Source: JASJBU01 sp039714735 (lineage in GTDB: Bacteria > Pseudomonadota > Gammaproteobacteria > Chromatiales > Chromatiaceae). From it: DNA of 64,000 nucleotides. The stretch is taken from contig JBDLIT010000002.1 of NCBI GenBank assembly GCA_039714735.1, forward strand, positions 1-64,000. Direction: 5' to 3'. A program made the translations under genes and the position numbers. The notes beneath the pieces were generated by a model that was not told the origin of the DNA, did not search any database, and saw only the letters and a program-made list of their open reading frames with translations. Positions 1 to 8,654 of this stretch are shown here, piece after piece (position 1 is the stretch's first letter; each line of letters starts with the position of its first letter).

Positions 1-1
1 A

Positions 2-1399
2 CTGCTAGCCAGTTGCGGCGACAGCAGTAACGACCAGGTCGCAGAGGGCGGCATTGGCGGAACCGGCGTCTCTCAAGGCAAAGTCAGCGGCTTTGGGTCT
101 ATCTTCGTCAATGGCGTTGAATTTGATACCGACACTGCTGATTTTGTCATCGAGGAGGATGAAGACTCGCCTTATACTCAGGATAACATCAAGCTTGGCA
201 TGGTGGTCCAGGTCACCGGTGAGCATGACGACGTTAGTGGCACGGCAACCAAAGTTGAGTACAGTGATCAGCTTGAAGGGATCATCAGCGCCCCACCCCT
301 GCAGTTGGATGCAGATGGCGTTGGCACCCTCGAAGTCATGCAGCAAACCGTCCATGTTGATCAAACGACGGTCTTTGATGATGACACTAACCAGGGCCTT
401 CTGATCACCGACCTTGCCGAAAATGATGTCGTGGAAGTCAGCGGATACAGCGATGGTGCGGGCACTATCTACGCCACACGCATCGAACTCATATCACAAG
501 GATGGGAGGGGGATGCCTTGGAGATCAAGGGGGTGGTCAGCGATCTGGATTCGACCAACTCCACATTCATGATCGGCAGCCTGGAAATCGATTATTCCAA
601 CGCCACACCCCTGCCAGATAACCTGGCCGATGGCCTGTACGTGGAGGTCAAGGGTGACAGCTTCTCGGCCACTGGGCAGTTCGAGGCCGATGAAGTGGAA
701 CTGGAAGGCGACGGCGACCTTCAGGTTGCGGATGACGATGAGGAAGTTGAACTGGAAGGCGTGGTGACTTCCCCACTTTTAGATAATATTTTCAGTCTCA
801 ACGGCCAGCCGGTGAGCATCGCCGATATTACGGTGGACGAGACAGCGATCACCGAAGGCCGCGAACTTAAAGCCGAAGGGGTCATGGTTGACGGCATCAT
901 CGAAGCCACGGAGATTGAATTCGAAGCTGATGAGTCCGAGCTTCAGGAGATCGCCTCCATCATGGAAGCTGATGCAGATGTGGTGGACATCAACACCGGC
1001 ACAATCATCTTATTGGGCCAAACCATATCCGTGACCAGTTCAACCATCATGGAGGATGATCTGGTGGATGACCAAACCTTCAACCTCGCTGAAATATTGA
1101 CGGATCAGTATGTCAAGGTCGATATCTATGACGACGGCGACAAAGGTTTGATTGCTGTCAAGCTGGAACGCGAATCCGTACCCGACTCACTGGTGCATGA
1201 AATCGAAGGCCTGGTAGAAGAGATTAATGTTGATTCCATATCTACTCAGATCCTCGTTCTCGGTGTATTGATTGATATATCCGCACCCGGCATCGTCATC
1301 GATCCAATAGTCGGGGAGCGGGTGAAAATATCAGGTGAAGTCTACGATGGCACTATTCTGGTAGCCACATCAGCTGAAATCGAAAAACCGGATGATTAG
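2..1399 (+). CDS. DUF5666 repeat lipoprotein, 5' end outside window
   Basis: The reading frame is open from base 2, so the start codon lies just upstream of the window. The first visible residues, LLASC, form a lipobox, so this is probably a lipoprotein missing only its signal-peptide start. A GIGGTG-type segment and GFGSIFVNGVEFD follow, which is the hallmark opening of DUF5666 proteins. The remaining ~450 residues contain about five or six repeats of 65-80 residues. Each has an EGVV or KGVV strand, a short beta segment and a closing VKG/VSG plus TEIE/DEVELE strand, as in the small OB-like beta domains of DUF5666. The protein is very acidic and ends at a TAG followed by a terminator. The family has no assigned biochemical role; a surface or periplasmic structural role is inference. 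I am confident of the family, not of function. Confidence 0.8.
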   Translation: MLASCGDSSNDQVAEGGIGGTGVSQGKVSGFGSIFVNGVEFDTDTADFVIEEDEDSPYTQDNIKLGMVVQVTGEHDDVSGTATKVEYSDQLEGIISAPPLQLDADGVGTLEVMQQTVHVDQTTVFDDDTNQGLLITDLAENDVVEVSGYSDGAGTIYATRIELISQGWEGDALEIKGVVSDLDSTNSTFMIGSLEIDYSNATPLPDNLADGLYVEVKGDSFSATGQFEADEVELEGDGDLQVADDDEEVELEGVVTSPLLDNIFSLNGQPVSIADITVDETAITEGRELKAEGVMVDGIIEATEIEFEADESELQEIASIMEADADVVDINTGTIILLGQTISVTSSTIMEDDLVDDQTFNLAEILTDQYVKVDIYDDGDKGLIAVKLERESVPDSLVHEIEGLVEEINVDSISTQILVLGVLIDISAPGIVIDPIVGERVKISGEVYDGTILVATSAEIEKPDD

Positions 1400-1438
1400 T
1401 TCTCTGCGACCCTAAGATGTGCAATGAGGCTAAAGCAA

Positions 1439-1476
1439 AAGGCCGGACATCAGTCCGGCCTTATACTATTTTTTTC
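1439..1476 (+). terminator. Rho-independent terminator after the DUF5666 gene
   Basis: A 9-bp perfect stem, AAGGCCGGA (1439-1447) with TCCGGCCTT (1454-1462), has a 6-base loop. It is followed by an AT-rich tract with a run of seven T (about 1470-1476). It sits 40 bases after the stop codon of the DUF5666 gene. Confidence 0.85.
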
Positions 1477-1495
1477 ATTTCACGCTAAGATCAGG

Positions 1496-1669
1496 TTAAT
1501 CGGTTGAGCTGTTTTGTTTATCCTTTGCCTGCTGTGCGTAGTATTCGGTTCCACAATAGTAAAGGATATAATCGTCCGCTTCGGAGACACCCAGTTCAGA
1601 CTTGGGTATCTCCCGCATACAGATATCCTGATCCAGTTTCTCAACTTCATTCGGCTTCGGCATTGCCAT
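1496..1669 (-). CDS. small acidic protein of unknown function (57 aa)
   Basis: An ATG at 1669 is preceded by a good ribosome binding site (TGGAGGTCACT). It opens a 57-codon frame ending with TAA at 1496. The product starts MAMPKPNEVEKLDQD and contains two cysteines, a tyrosine-rich stretch (YILYYCGTEYY) and a hydrophilic tail. It has no signal peptide and no membrane segment. I do not recognise a family. Reality is supported by the ribosome binding site, a non-random acidic composition and convergence with the terminator at 1439-1476, which can also stop this transcript. A longer frame overlapping it in another register has no ribosome binding site and looks like a shadow. A pair of direct repeats lies just upstream (1706-1743). 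Confidence 0.6.
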   Translation of the reverse strand: MAMPKPNEVEKLDQDICMREIPKSELGVSEADDYILYYCGTEYYAQQAKDKQNSSTD

Positions 1670-1705
1670 AGTGACCTCCAGTAATTGTTTATGAGGTTAA
1701 AGAGA

Positions 1706-1743
1706 CCTTTATCCCAGTAAATTACTAGGCCTTTATCCGAGTA
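1706..1743. repeat. tandem 14-bp direct repeats upstream of the small gene
   Basis: CCTTTATCCCAGTA (1706-1719) and CCTTTATCCGAGTA (1730-1743) differ at one base and are spaced 24 bp start to start. They lie 37-74 bases upstream of the ATG at 1669 and roughly 200 bases upstream of mreB. Two similar boxes at a near-integral number of helical turns could be an operator. No regulator is identified. Confidence 0.4.
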
Positions 1744-1802
1744 TAGACCGTTTTTTGCCAATGATAAGAGAATTCAATAAAAAAGTTTTGCGGGCTATTT
1801 TC

Positions 1803-1831
1803 TTGCCGAACTCCTGTACCATTGCTAGATT
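1803..1831 (+). promoter_or_regulatory. candidate sigma-70 promoter of mreB
   Basis: TTGCCG (1803-1808) and TAGATT (1826-1831) are separated by 17 bases. Each matches the sigma-70 consensus at about four of six positions. This would place the transcript start near 1838 and give a 5' leader of ~105 bases before mreB. It is the best candidate I find in this interval but is unproven. Confidence 0.35.
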
Positions 1832-1942
1832 ACGCTATTTTTGCGGTTTCTCCCTGACGTTTGGAACCTGAGACGGACATTGACCCCTCGCCATCCAACA
1901 CCTGATAAACCATAACCCACTCAAATACGAACGAATATATCT

Positions 1943-2992
1943 ATGCTGTTTCGACGCATCCGAGGCATGTTTTCTAACGATCTCTCGATCGACCTGGGTA
2001 CCGCCAATACTCTGATCTACGCACGGGGCCAAGGCATCGTGCTAAATGAACCCTCCGTTGTCGCGATCCGCCAGGACCGCGGTCCTGGCGGGGCCAAATC
2101 GGTCGTCTCCGTGGGCGAGGACGCCAAAAAGATGCTGGGACGCACCCCGTCCAACATCACCGCTATCCGGCCAATGAAAGAGGGCGTGATTGCCGATTTC
2201 ACCGTCACCGAAAAGATGTTGCAGTACTTCATCCACAAGGTACATGAGACCCGCATCATCCGGCCCAGCCCACGGGTGCTGGTCTGTGTCCCTTGCGGCT
2301 CCACCCAGGTGGAGCGCCGCGCGATCAAGGAATCCGCCGCCGGCGCAGGCGCCAGAGAGGTCTATTTGATCGAAGAACCCATGTCGGCAGCGATCGGCGC
2401 CGGCCTGCCGGTGGATGAGGCCCGCGGCTCCATGGTGCTGGATATCGGCGGCGGCACCTCGGAGGTGGCGATCATCTCTTTGAACGGTATCGTGTATGCC
2501 AATTCGGTGAGAGTCGGTGGCGATCGCTTTGACGAGGCCATCATCAACTACGTGCGCCGCAACTACGGCACCCTGATCGGCGAGGCAACCGCGGAACGTA
2601 TCAAGGAATCGATCGGCTCCGCCTACCCTGGCAATGAAGTGAAAGAGATCGAGGTCAAGGGCCGCAACCTGGCGGAAGGCATCCCCCGCAGTTTTACCCT
2701 GAACAGCAATGAGATCCTCGAGGCGCTTCAGGAACCCCTGTCCGGCATTGTTGGCGCAGTCAAGGCAGCGCTTGAACAGACACCACCGGAACTGGGCGCA
2801 GATGTGGCGGAACGGGGTATCGTGCTCACCGGCGGCGGCGCCCTGTTGAAAGATATCGACCGCCTGTTACAGGAAGAGACCGGCCTGCCGGTGATTGTGG
2901 CTGAGGACCCGTTGACCTGTGTGGCGCGGGGAGGTGGCCGCGCTTTGGAGATGATCGATGAAAGAGGCGGAGATGTCTTCACCGTCGAGTAA
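1943..2992 (+). CDS. mreB: rod shape-determining protein MreB (actin-like)
   Basis: MreB forms membrane-associated ATP-dependent filaments that guide lateral wall synthesis by the elongasome. The 349-residue product has the usual family length and near-continuous similarity to enterobacterial MreB. The first phosphate loop, DLGTANTLIY, is at residues 17-26. The second, DIGGGTSEV, is near residue 167. The nucleotide-binding GGGALL is near residue 296, and the conserved CVARGGG tail is present. The N-terminal amphipathic segment LFRRIRGMF fits membrane attachment. ATG 1943 gives the standard N-terminus; an internal ATG at residue 9 is less likely. It is the first gene of the mreBCD-mrdA-rodA series. 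Confidence 0.97.
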   Translation: MLFRRIRGMFSNDLSIDLGTANTLIYARGQGIVLNEPSVVAIRQDRGPGGAKSVVSVGEDAKKMLGRTPSNITAIRPMKEGVIADFTVTEKMLQYFIHKVHETRIIRPSPRVLVCVPCGSTQVERRAIKESAAGAGAREVYLIEEPMSAAIGAGLPVDEARGSMVLDIGGGTSEVAIISLNGIVYANSVRVGGDRFDEAIINYVRRNYGTLIGEATAERIKESIGSAYPGNEVKEIEVKGRNLAEGIPRSFTLNSNEILEALQEPLSGIVGAVKAALEQTPPELGADVAERGIVLTGGGALLKDIDRLLQEETGLPVIVAEDPLTCVARGGGRALEMIDERGGDVFTVE

Positions 2993-3064
2993 CGCCAACC
3001 ATCCATCAGCCGGCTTCAGCCGGCTGTTTATCCAACCACCAGCCAGCAGCGGAGCCGACTCACC

Positions 3065-3955
3065 ATTAAACTGATCTTTACACAGGGTCCGTCGATCACC
3101 TCCCGGCTGGTGGTTGCGGTGATACTCTCCATCCTGCTGATGGTTCTGGATCATCGGCAGAACCATCTGGAATCCCTGCGCTCCACCCTCTCCGTCGCTC
3201 TCTACCCGATTCAGTATCTGGCCAGCCTGCCGGTAATCCTGGGTGGCGAAGCCAGCGATGCACTCAGTTCCCGCACTGAGATTCAGTCCGAACGCCAAAG
3301 ATTGCACGAGGAAAATATTCAACTGCGCGCCAGGTTGCAGAAGTTCAAGGCACTGGAAGCGGAGAATATGCGCTTGCGCGCACTGCTGGATTCTTCCTTC
3401 AAAGTAGGCGACCGGGTGTTGATTGGGGAGCTGATCGCCGTTGAACAGGACCCTTTCCGGCAACAGGTGTTGATCAATCAGGGCAGAAATTCGGGGGTTT
3501 TCAAGGGCCAACCCGTGCTGGACGCCAATGCAGTGGTGGGGCAGGTGACACATGTCAATCCACTGACCTCCAGCGTACTGCTGATTACGGATGCCAGCCA
3601 TGCCCTGCCGGTCCAGGTCAACCGGAATGGTCTGCGCACCATCGCCCTGGGCACCGGCCTGATCAATCAGCTGGAGCTTCCTCATCTACCCAACAACGCG
3701 GACATCGAACCCGGGGATTTGCTCACCACGTCCGGATTGGGAGGCCTGTTCCCATCCGGTTATCCGGTAGCAGAGGTCACTGAGGTCAAGCGTGAGCAGG
3801 GACAACCATTTGCCTCGGTCACAGCCAGCACCACAGCTCACCTTGACCGGATTCGCGAAGTACTGCTGGTCTGGACCCTTAGCCCGGAATCGGCTTTGCA
3901 GGACTCTGCGGCGCCCGATCAACCAGTCGATGAGAAACTGGAGACGACAAAATGA
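3065..3955 (+). CDS. mreC: rod shape-determining protein MreC, apparent ATT start
   Basis: MreC is a periplasmic scaffold that links MreB to PBP2 and RodA. From 3065 the product is 296 residues. It has a short cytosolic tail (KLIFTQGPS), one membrane helix (about residues 16-33), a coiled coil (about residues 70-115, rich in E, L and R) and a beta-barrel core. The family N-terminus is MKxIFxxGPS, and the codon in the methionine position here is ATT (3065-3067). No in-frame ATG, GTG or TTG occurs between the mreB stop and 3110. A GTG at 3110 would delete the conserved tail and has no ribosome binding site, whereas GGAG (3051-3054) lies 10 bases before the ATT. The stop overlaps mreD by ATGA. 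The function is certain; the start is inferred. Confidence 0.92.
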   Translation: MKLIFTQGPSITSRLVVAVILSILLMVLDHRQNHLESLRSTLSVALYPIQYLASLPVILGGEASDALSSRTEIQSERQRLHEENIQLRARLQKFKALEAENMRLRALLDSSFKVGDRVLIGELIAVEQDPFRQQVLINQGRNSGVFKGQPVLDANAVVGQVTHVNPLTSSVLLITDASHALPVQVNRNGLRTIALGTGLINQLELPHLPNNADIEPGDLLTTSGLGGLFPSGYPVAEVTEVKREQGQPFASVTASTTAHLDRIREVLLVWTLSPESALQDSAAPDQPVDEKLETTK

Positions 3956-4443
3956 TCGCCGTAGCGACTCCCGGCCGAACCTACATCATCTATCTCACCC
4001 TGATTCTGGGCTTCATCCTGAGCATCATGCCACTACCGGACTGGGCCCTGGATTATCGGCCCCAGTGGGTAGTGCTGATCCTCATTTACTGGTGTATGGC
4101 GCTACCGGAACGGATCGGTGTCGGCGTTGGCTGGATATCCGGCCTGTTGCTCGACGTGCTCAGTGGAAGCCTATTGGGGCAGCATGCCCTGGGCCTGGCA
4201 GTGGTCGCATTCCTGACCCTGAAGCTCTACCGCCGTGTACGTGTGCAGCCGCTGCGTCAGCAGATGTTCACCATTCTGATTCTGTTGCTGGTGGAGCGGC
4301 TCTTGACCCTTTGGTCCACAGGCGCCGCAGGCTACCCCACGCCTAACCTCGTATACTGGACAACCCCACTTATCGGTATGCTGCTCTGGCCCTGGGTCTA
4401 CATTACCCTGCGTGATATCCGTCGCCGTTTTCGCGTCAGCTAA
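3952..4443 (+). CDS. mreD: rod shape-determining protein MreD
   Basis: MreD is a small inner-membrane protein of the elongasome. The 163-residue product is almost entirely hydrophobic, with about five membrane segments, and it carries the family DYRPQWVVLILIYW-type segment near residue 35. Its ATG overlaps the mreC TGA, so the two are probably translationally coupled. Length matches the family (about 160 residues). It is placed between mreC and mrdA as in most gammaproteobacteria. Confidence 0.95.
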   Translation: MIAVATPGRTYIIYLTLILGFILSIMPLPDWALDYRPQWVVLILIYWCMALPERIGVGVGWISGLLLDVLSGSLLGQHALGLAVVAFLTLKLYRRVRVQPLRQQMFTILILLLVERLLTLWSTGAAGYPTPNLVYWTTPLIGMLLWPWVYITLRDIRRRFRVS

Positions 4444-4465
4444 CAAGTAACAGGTAACAATTGGC

Positions 4466-6337
4466 GTGTACCACCAACTCTCGATTAAAAACTATCTGCA
4501 TGAGAGCCAACTCTTTCTGAGCCGCGCCATTGTCGCATCGGCCATTGTCATCATTCTGCTGCTGGTTTTGGCGGGACGCCTGATCTATCTCCAGGTTGAG
4601 AGCCACCACCATTACAAGACCCTGTCCCAGGATAACCGGGTCAAGATCGAACCACTGCCTCCAACGCGTGGACTGATCTTCGACCGTACCGGCAAGATCC
4701 TGGCGCAGAACCTGCCTGCCTACAGTCTCGAAATCATCCCGGAGAAGGCGGGTGATCTCCCCGCCACCATTCAAGCGCTCAGTGAGATCATCGCCATCGA
4801 AGATGATGATGTGAAGCGTTTTCATAAACTGCGTAAGCAACGCCGCCGCTTCGACAGTATCCCTTTGCGTGTTCGCCTGAGCGCCGAAGAAGTCGCGCGC
4901 ATCGCGGTCAATCGTCACCGCTTCCCGGGTGTAGATGTCAAAGCCAAGCTTTTGCGCGAGTATCCGTTCAAAGACAAAACAGCCCATCTTCTCGGCTATG
5001 TCGCACGCATCAGTGAAGAGGATCTGCAGAAGATCAATGCCTCCAACTACAGCGGCACCAGCCATATCGGAAAGAATGGGGTGGAAAAAACCCATGAACA
5101 GCTGTTGCACGGCAATGTTGGCCTGCAACAGGTTGAGGTCAACGCCAAAGGAAGAGTGCTGCGCGTACTTGAAAATCAGTCTCCGTCGCCGGGTCAAAAC
5201 CTGCACCTGTTTCTCGACATCCAACTGCAGATAACCGCCCTTGAAGCATTGGGTGATTATAATGGCGCCATCGCCGCCATCGATGTGGAGACAGGCGGCG
5301 TACTAGCCCTGGTCAGCAAACCCGGCTTTGACCCCAATCTGTTTGTCGAGGGCATCAGCAGCACGGCCTATCAGGCCCTCAACGACTCGATCGACAAACC
5401 CCTCTTCAACCGTGCGATTCGCGGTCAATATCCGCCGGGCTCCACGGTCAAACCCTTCATCGGACTGGCCGGCCTGGAACAGGGTTTGGTGGAGTTCCAC
5501 CAGGAGACCTACTGCCCAGGCTACTACCAACTGCCCGGCAAGGATCACAAATACCGGGACTGGAAGAAATGGGGCCACGGTAAAATGGATATGGAGAAGG
5601 CGATCATCCAATCCTGTGATGTCTACTACTACGAACTGGCCCGCACCCTGGGCATAGACCGGTTGCACGGCTTTCTTTCCGGATTCGGCTTTGGCGAGAG
5701 GAGCGGTATCGATTTGAATGGTGAAATGCAGGGACTATTACCCAGCCGGGATTGGAAACGCGCCAAAAAGCGTGAACCCTGGTACCCAGGCGAGACCCTC
5801 ATCGTGGGCATAGGACAGGGCTACTTTCTCACCACCCCCCTGCAACTCGCAGTCGCCACCGCCACCCTGGCCAACCGGGGCAAACGGATTCGGCCAAGGG
5901 TTGTGGCCAAAATTGAAAACCCCGACGGCAGCCAAACCCCCACCAGCATCAAGATATCTGAGTTACACCAGCAGGATTCTCAACACTGGGAAGAGGTTAT
6001 TTCCGCCATGACCGATGTGGTGGAAGGATTGCGTGGCACCGCCAGACGCATCCGCAGCGATGCCTACCGGATTGCGGGAAAAACCGGTACCGCCCAGGTC
6101 TTTACCGTGAAACAAGAGGAAGAGTATGACGAAGAGACGGTTGAAAAACACAAACGCGATCACGCCCTCTTCATCGCCTTTGCCCCGGTTGAAAAGCCGC
6201 GTATTGCGGTTGCGGTGATCGTCGAGAATGGTGGCCACGGTGGTTCGGTTGCGGCGCCTATCGCACGCAAGGTGATGGACCAGTATTTACTCCCGGAAAC
6301 AGCTGTTGAGCGCGGTGAGCCCGGCTCAATTCAATGA
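4466..6337 (+). CDS. mrdA: peptidoglycan DD-transpeptidase PBP2
   Basis: PBP2 is the class B transpeptidase that cross-links new peptidoglycan during elongation, working with RodA. The 623-residue product has an N-terminal membrane anchor (about residues 20-42), the PBP dimer domain and a transpeptidase domain. The active-site motifs are visible: STVK with Ser326, SCD at 383-385 (the SxN-type motif, here with Asp) and KTGT at 539-542. The WKKWGHG segment typical of PBP2 is also present. The start is a GTG at 4466, 22 bases after mreD. Confidence 0.96.
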   Translation: MYHQLSIKNYLHESQLFLSRAIVASAIVIILLLVLAGRLIYLQVESHHHYKTLSQDNRVKIEPLPPTRGLIFDRTGKILAQNLPAYSLEIIPEKAGDLPATIQALSEIIAIEDDDVKRFHKLRKQRRRFDSIPLRVRLSAEEVARIAVNRHRFPGVDVKAKLLREYPFKDKTAHLLGYVARISEEDLQKINASNYSGTSHIGKNGVEKTHEQLLHGNVGLQQVEVNAKGRVLRVLENQSPSPGQNLHLFLDIQLQITALEALGDYNGAIAAIDVETGGVLALVSKPGFDPNLFVEGISSTAYQALNDSIDKPLFNRAIRGQYPPGSTVKPFIGLAGLEQGLVEFHQETYCPGYYQLPGKDHKYRDWKKWGHGKMDMEKAIIQSCDVYYYELARTLGIDRLHGFLSGFGFGERSGIDLNGEMQGLLPSRDWKRAKKREPWYPGETLIVGIGQGYFLTTPLQLAVATATLANRGKRIRPRVVAKIENPDGSQTPTSIKISELHQQDSQHWEEVISAMTDVVEGLRGTARRIRSDAYRIAGKTGTAQVFTVKQEEEYDEETVEKHKRDHALFIAFAPVEKPRIAVAVIVENGGHGGSVAAPIARKVMDQYLLPETAVERGEPGSIQ

Positions 6338-6379
6338 AATCATGATAACTGCAGTTTCCAGGATATTGGGAGAGCGCTC

Positions 6380-7519
6380 TTGAACCAGATTCCCCGTGGA
6401 GGTCTTTCGTTTCACGAGTCCCAACCCGCGCGCGCGACCGGCCTGCTCTCTTCGATGCATCTCGATCTGCCGCTGCTCACCGGTCTGCTGCTGTTGGCAG
6501 GCATCGGCCTGGTGATCCTGTATAGCGCAGGAAACCAGAACATGGACCTGCTGCAGCGCCAGGCGGTGCGTCTTGGCATCGCCTTTGGGGCAATGGCGTT
6601 GCTCGCACAGATCCACCCGGACAATCTGCGACGCTGGTCGCCCTGGCTGTTTCTGATCGGTGTCGCCATGCTGATTGCCGTGATCCTGTTCGGAGAGTCC
6701 GGCAAAGGCGCCCAGCGCTGGCTGGATCTGGGCTTCTTTCAGTTTCAGCCCTCCGAGATGTTGAAGCTGGCGCTGCCGATGATGATCGCCTGGTATCTGG
6801 CGGAAAAGCGCCTCCCCCCCAAAAACAGCCGCCTGTTGGTGGCTGGGGCAATCACCCTGCTGCCGGTATTGCTGATTGCCAAGCAACCTGATCTGGGCAC
6901 CGCGTTGCTGGTGGCCAGCGCTGGTGTATTCGCACTCTTTCTGGCGGGCACCAGTTGGCGGCTGATCGCCCTGCTGGGCGTGTTGATGGCGGCACTGGGT
7001 CCAGCGGTCTGGTTTCTAATGCGGGACTACCAGCGCCAACGGGTTCTCACCTTCCTCAATCCGGAAACCGATCCACTGGGCGCTGGATACCACATCATCC
7101 AGTCGAAGATAGCCATAGGTTCCGGGGGGATAAACGGTAAAGGTTGGTTGAATGGCACCCAGTCCCACCTGGAATTCCTGCCGGAACGCCATACTGACTT
7201 TATCTTTGCGGTTATCTCCGAGGAGTTCGGCCTGGTGGGTGTGCTGGCCCTGCTTGGGCTCTATCTTTTCATCATCCTGCGCGGCTTGTTTATCGCCAGT
7301 CAGGCCCAGGACACCTACTCCCGACTCCTGTCCGGCAGCCTGACCCTGGTGTTTTTCGTCTATCTGTTTGTAAACTCCGGCATGGTTACCGGACTGTTGC
7401 CGGTGGTTGGCGTACCGCTCCCTTTGATCAGTTATGGAGGTACATCACTAGTGACCATTCTCGCCGGGTTCGGTATCCTCATGTCCATCCACACCCACAG
7501 AAAACTGCTACCCACATAA
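6380..7519 (+). CDS. rodA: SEDS glycosyltransferase RodA
   Basis: RodA polymerises glycan strands from lipid II in partnership with PBP2. The 379-residue product has about ten membrane helices. The SEDS signatures are GSGGINGKGWLNGTQ followed by FLPERHTDFIFAVISEEFG, which contains the catalytic aspartate, and the C-terminal VPLPLISYGGTS. The start is a TTG at 6380, preceded by GGGAGAG; the next internal candidates would cut into the conserved N-terminal helix. It follows mrdA by 42 bases and precedes mltB by four. Confidence 0.95.
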   Translation: MNQIPRGGLSFHESQPARATGLLSSMHLDLPLLTGLLLLAGIGLVILYSAGNQNMDLLQRQAVRLGIAFGAMALLAQIHPDNLRRWSPWLFLIGVAMLIAVILFGESGKGAQRWLDLGFFQFQPSEMLKLALPMMIAWYLAEKRLPPKNSRLLVAGAITLLPVLLIAKQPDLGTALLVASAGVFALFLAGTSWRLIALLGVLMAALGPAVWFLMRDYQRQRVLTFLNPETDPLGAGYHIIQSKIAIGSGGINGKGWLNGTQSHLEFLPERHTDFIFAVISEEFGLVGVLALLGLYLFIILRGLFIASQAQDTYSRLLSGSLTLVFFVYLFVNSGMVTGLLPVVGVPLPLISYGGTSLVTILAGFGILMSIHTHRKLLPT

Positions 7520-7523
7520 CATC

Positions 7524-8525
7524 ATGAAGATTCTCATACGCGCACTGTTCACTACCCTGCTATTGCTTTCCGCTATGGCCTGCGCTCATACGGCCCAGAC
7601 CCAATCAGCCATCCAGGCATTCGCAGCGGAGATGGAAACCAAGCACGGCTTCAACAAAGCCGAACTGGAGGCCCTGCTGACGGCCACCGAGTTTCGCGAT
7701 GACATCATCAAGGCGATTTCCCGTCCCGCCGAATCGAAACCCTGGCGCGAATACCGCCCGATCTTCCTCAAGCAGGGCAGGATCGATGGTGGCGTCGAAT
7801 TCTGGCAGGAGAATGAGGCGCTGCTGAAGCAGGCGGAGCAGGAGTATGGCGTGCCGGCCGAAATCATCGTGGCCATCATCGGCGTAGAGACACGCTATGG
7901 CAAACATACCGGACGCTACAGGGTGCTCGATTCACTCACTACCCTGGCCTTCGGCTACCCCAAGCGGGCGAAATTTTTCCGCAAGGAACTCGAGGAATTT
8001 CTCCTCCTGAGCCGGGAAGAGCAGGTGAATCCCGCCCAGGCCAAGGGATCGTATGCGGGGGCCATGGGCAAACCCCAGTTTATCTCCAGCAGTTACCGGG
8101 TCTATGCAGTGGACCATGATGGGGACGGGCGCCGCGACCTGTGGAACAGCAACGCAGATATCATCGGCAGCGTTGCCAACTATTTCAAACGTCATGGCTG
8201 GCGTCCTGGCGAGTTGATCACCCAACAGGTTACCGGTGGCAGCGGTCTGCAGCCGTATGTCGATGCCGGCATGAAACCGAGCATCAAGGTCTCGAAACTA
8301 CTGGCAAGCGGTCTACAGCCTGTTTCGGGCAAGCCGCCTGAGCCAGAAGCGCTGAGCAGCCTGATCAAGCTCGCTGCCGATGAACGGGATGAATACTGGC
8401 TGGGGTTGCATAATTTTTATGTTATAACCCGTTACAATCACAGTAATCTCTATGCCATGGCGGCCTATCAGCTGAGTCAGGAGATCCTGGCAGCCAGGCA
8501 AAGACCGCAACTTTTGTCAGATTAA
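7524..8525 (+). CDS. mltB: lytic murein transglycosylase B
   Basis: MltB cleaves peptidoglycan glycan strands to 1,6-anhydro products. The 333-residue product has a signal peptide (about residues 1-20) and a family GH103 lytic-transglycosylase domain. The catalytic glutamate is Glu122 in IIGVETRYGKHTGRYRVLD. It is followed by AKGSYAGAMGKPQFI and the calcium-binding-like DHDGDGRRDLW. The E. coli enzyme is a lipoprotein. Here the signal peptide ends SAMAC, a poor lipobox (Met at -2), so it may be soluble and periplasmic or only weakly lipidated. It follows rodA by four bases and is probably in the same transcript. Confidence 0.92.
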   Translation: MKILIRALFTTLLLLSAMACAHTAQTQSAIQAFAAEMETKHGFNKAELEALLTATEFRDDIIKAISRPAESKPWREYRPIFLKQGRIDGGVEFWQENEALLKQAEQEYGVPAEIIVAIIGVETRYGKHTGRYRVLDSLTTLAFGYPKRAKFFRKELEEFLLLSREEQVNPAQAKGSYAGAMGKPQFISSSYRVYAVDHDGDGRRDLWNSNADIIGSVANYFKRHGWRPGELITQQVTGGSGLQPYVDAGMKPSIKVSKLLASGLQPVSGKPPEPEALSSLIKLAADERDEYWLGLHNFYVITRYNHSNLYAMAAYQLSQEILAARQRPQLLSD

Positions 8526-8547
8526 CTGATAAGAAATGGTGATATCA

Positions 8548-8615
8548 CTGGTTCCCACGGTCCTCCGTGGTAACCCATATCTCAGGTCTGCATTCCCACG
8601 GAGGACCGTGGGAAC
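8548..8615. repeat. dispersed palindromic repeat, copy 1
   Basis: A perfect 20-bp inverted repeat: GTTCCCACGGTCCTCCGTGG at 8551-8570 and its reverse complement at 8596-8615. The 32 bases 8548-8579 recur, in reverse orientation and without a mismatch, at 50688-50719. It lies between mltB and rlpA and could fold into a long hairpin. It looks like a REP-type or miniature mobile repeat. Confidence 0.75.
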
Positions 8616-8654
8616 AAGAATGCTCAGTAGACAGCAATGCCAAATTCCTTCCAC

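Noticed and set aside
2867..3685. Long minus-strand frame opposite mreB/mreC
   Set aside because: It is antisense to two conserved genes and has the low-complexity composition of a shadow frame.
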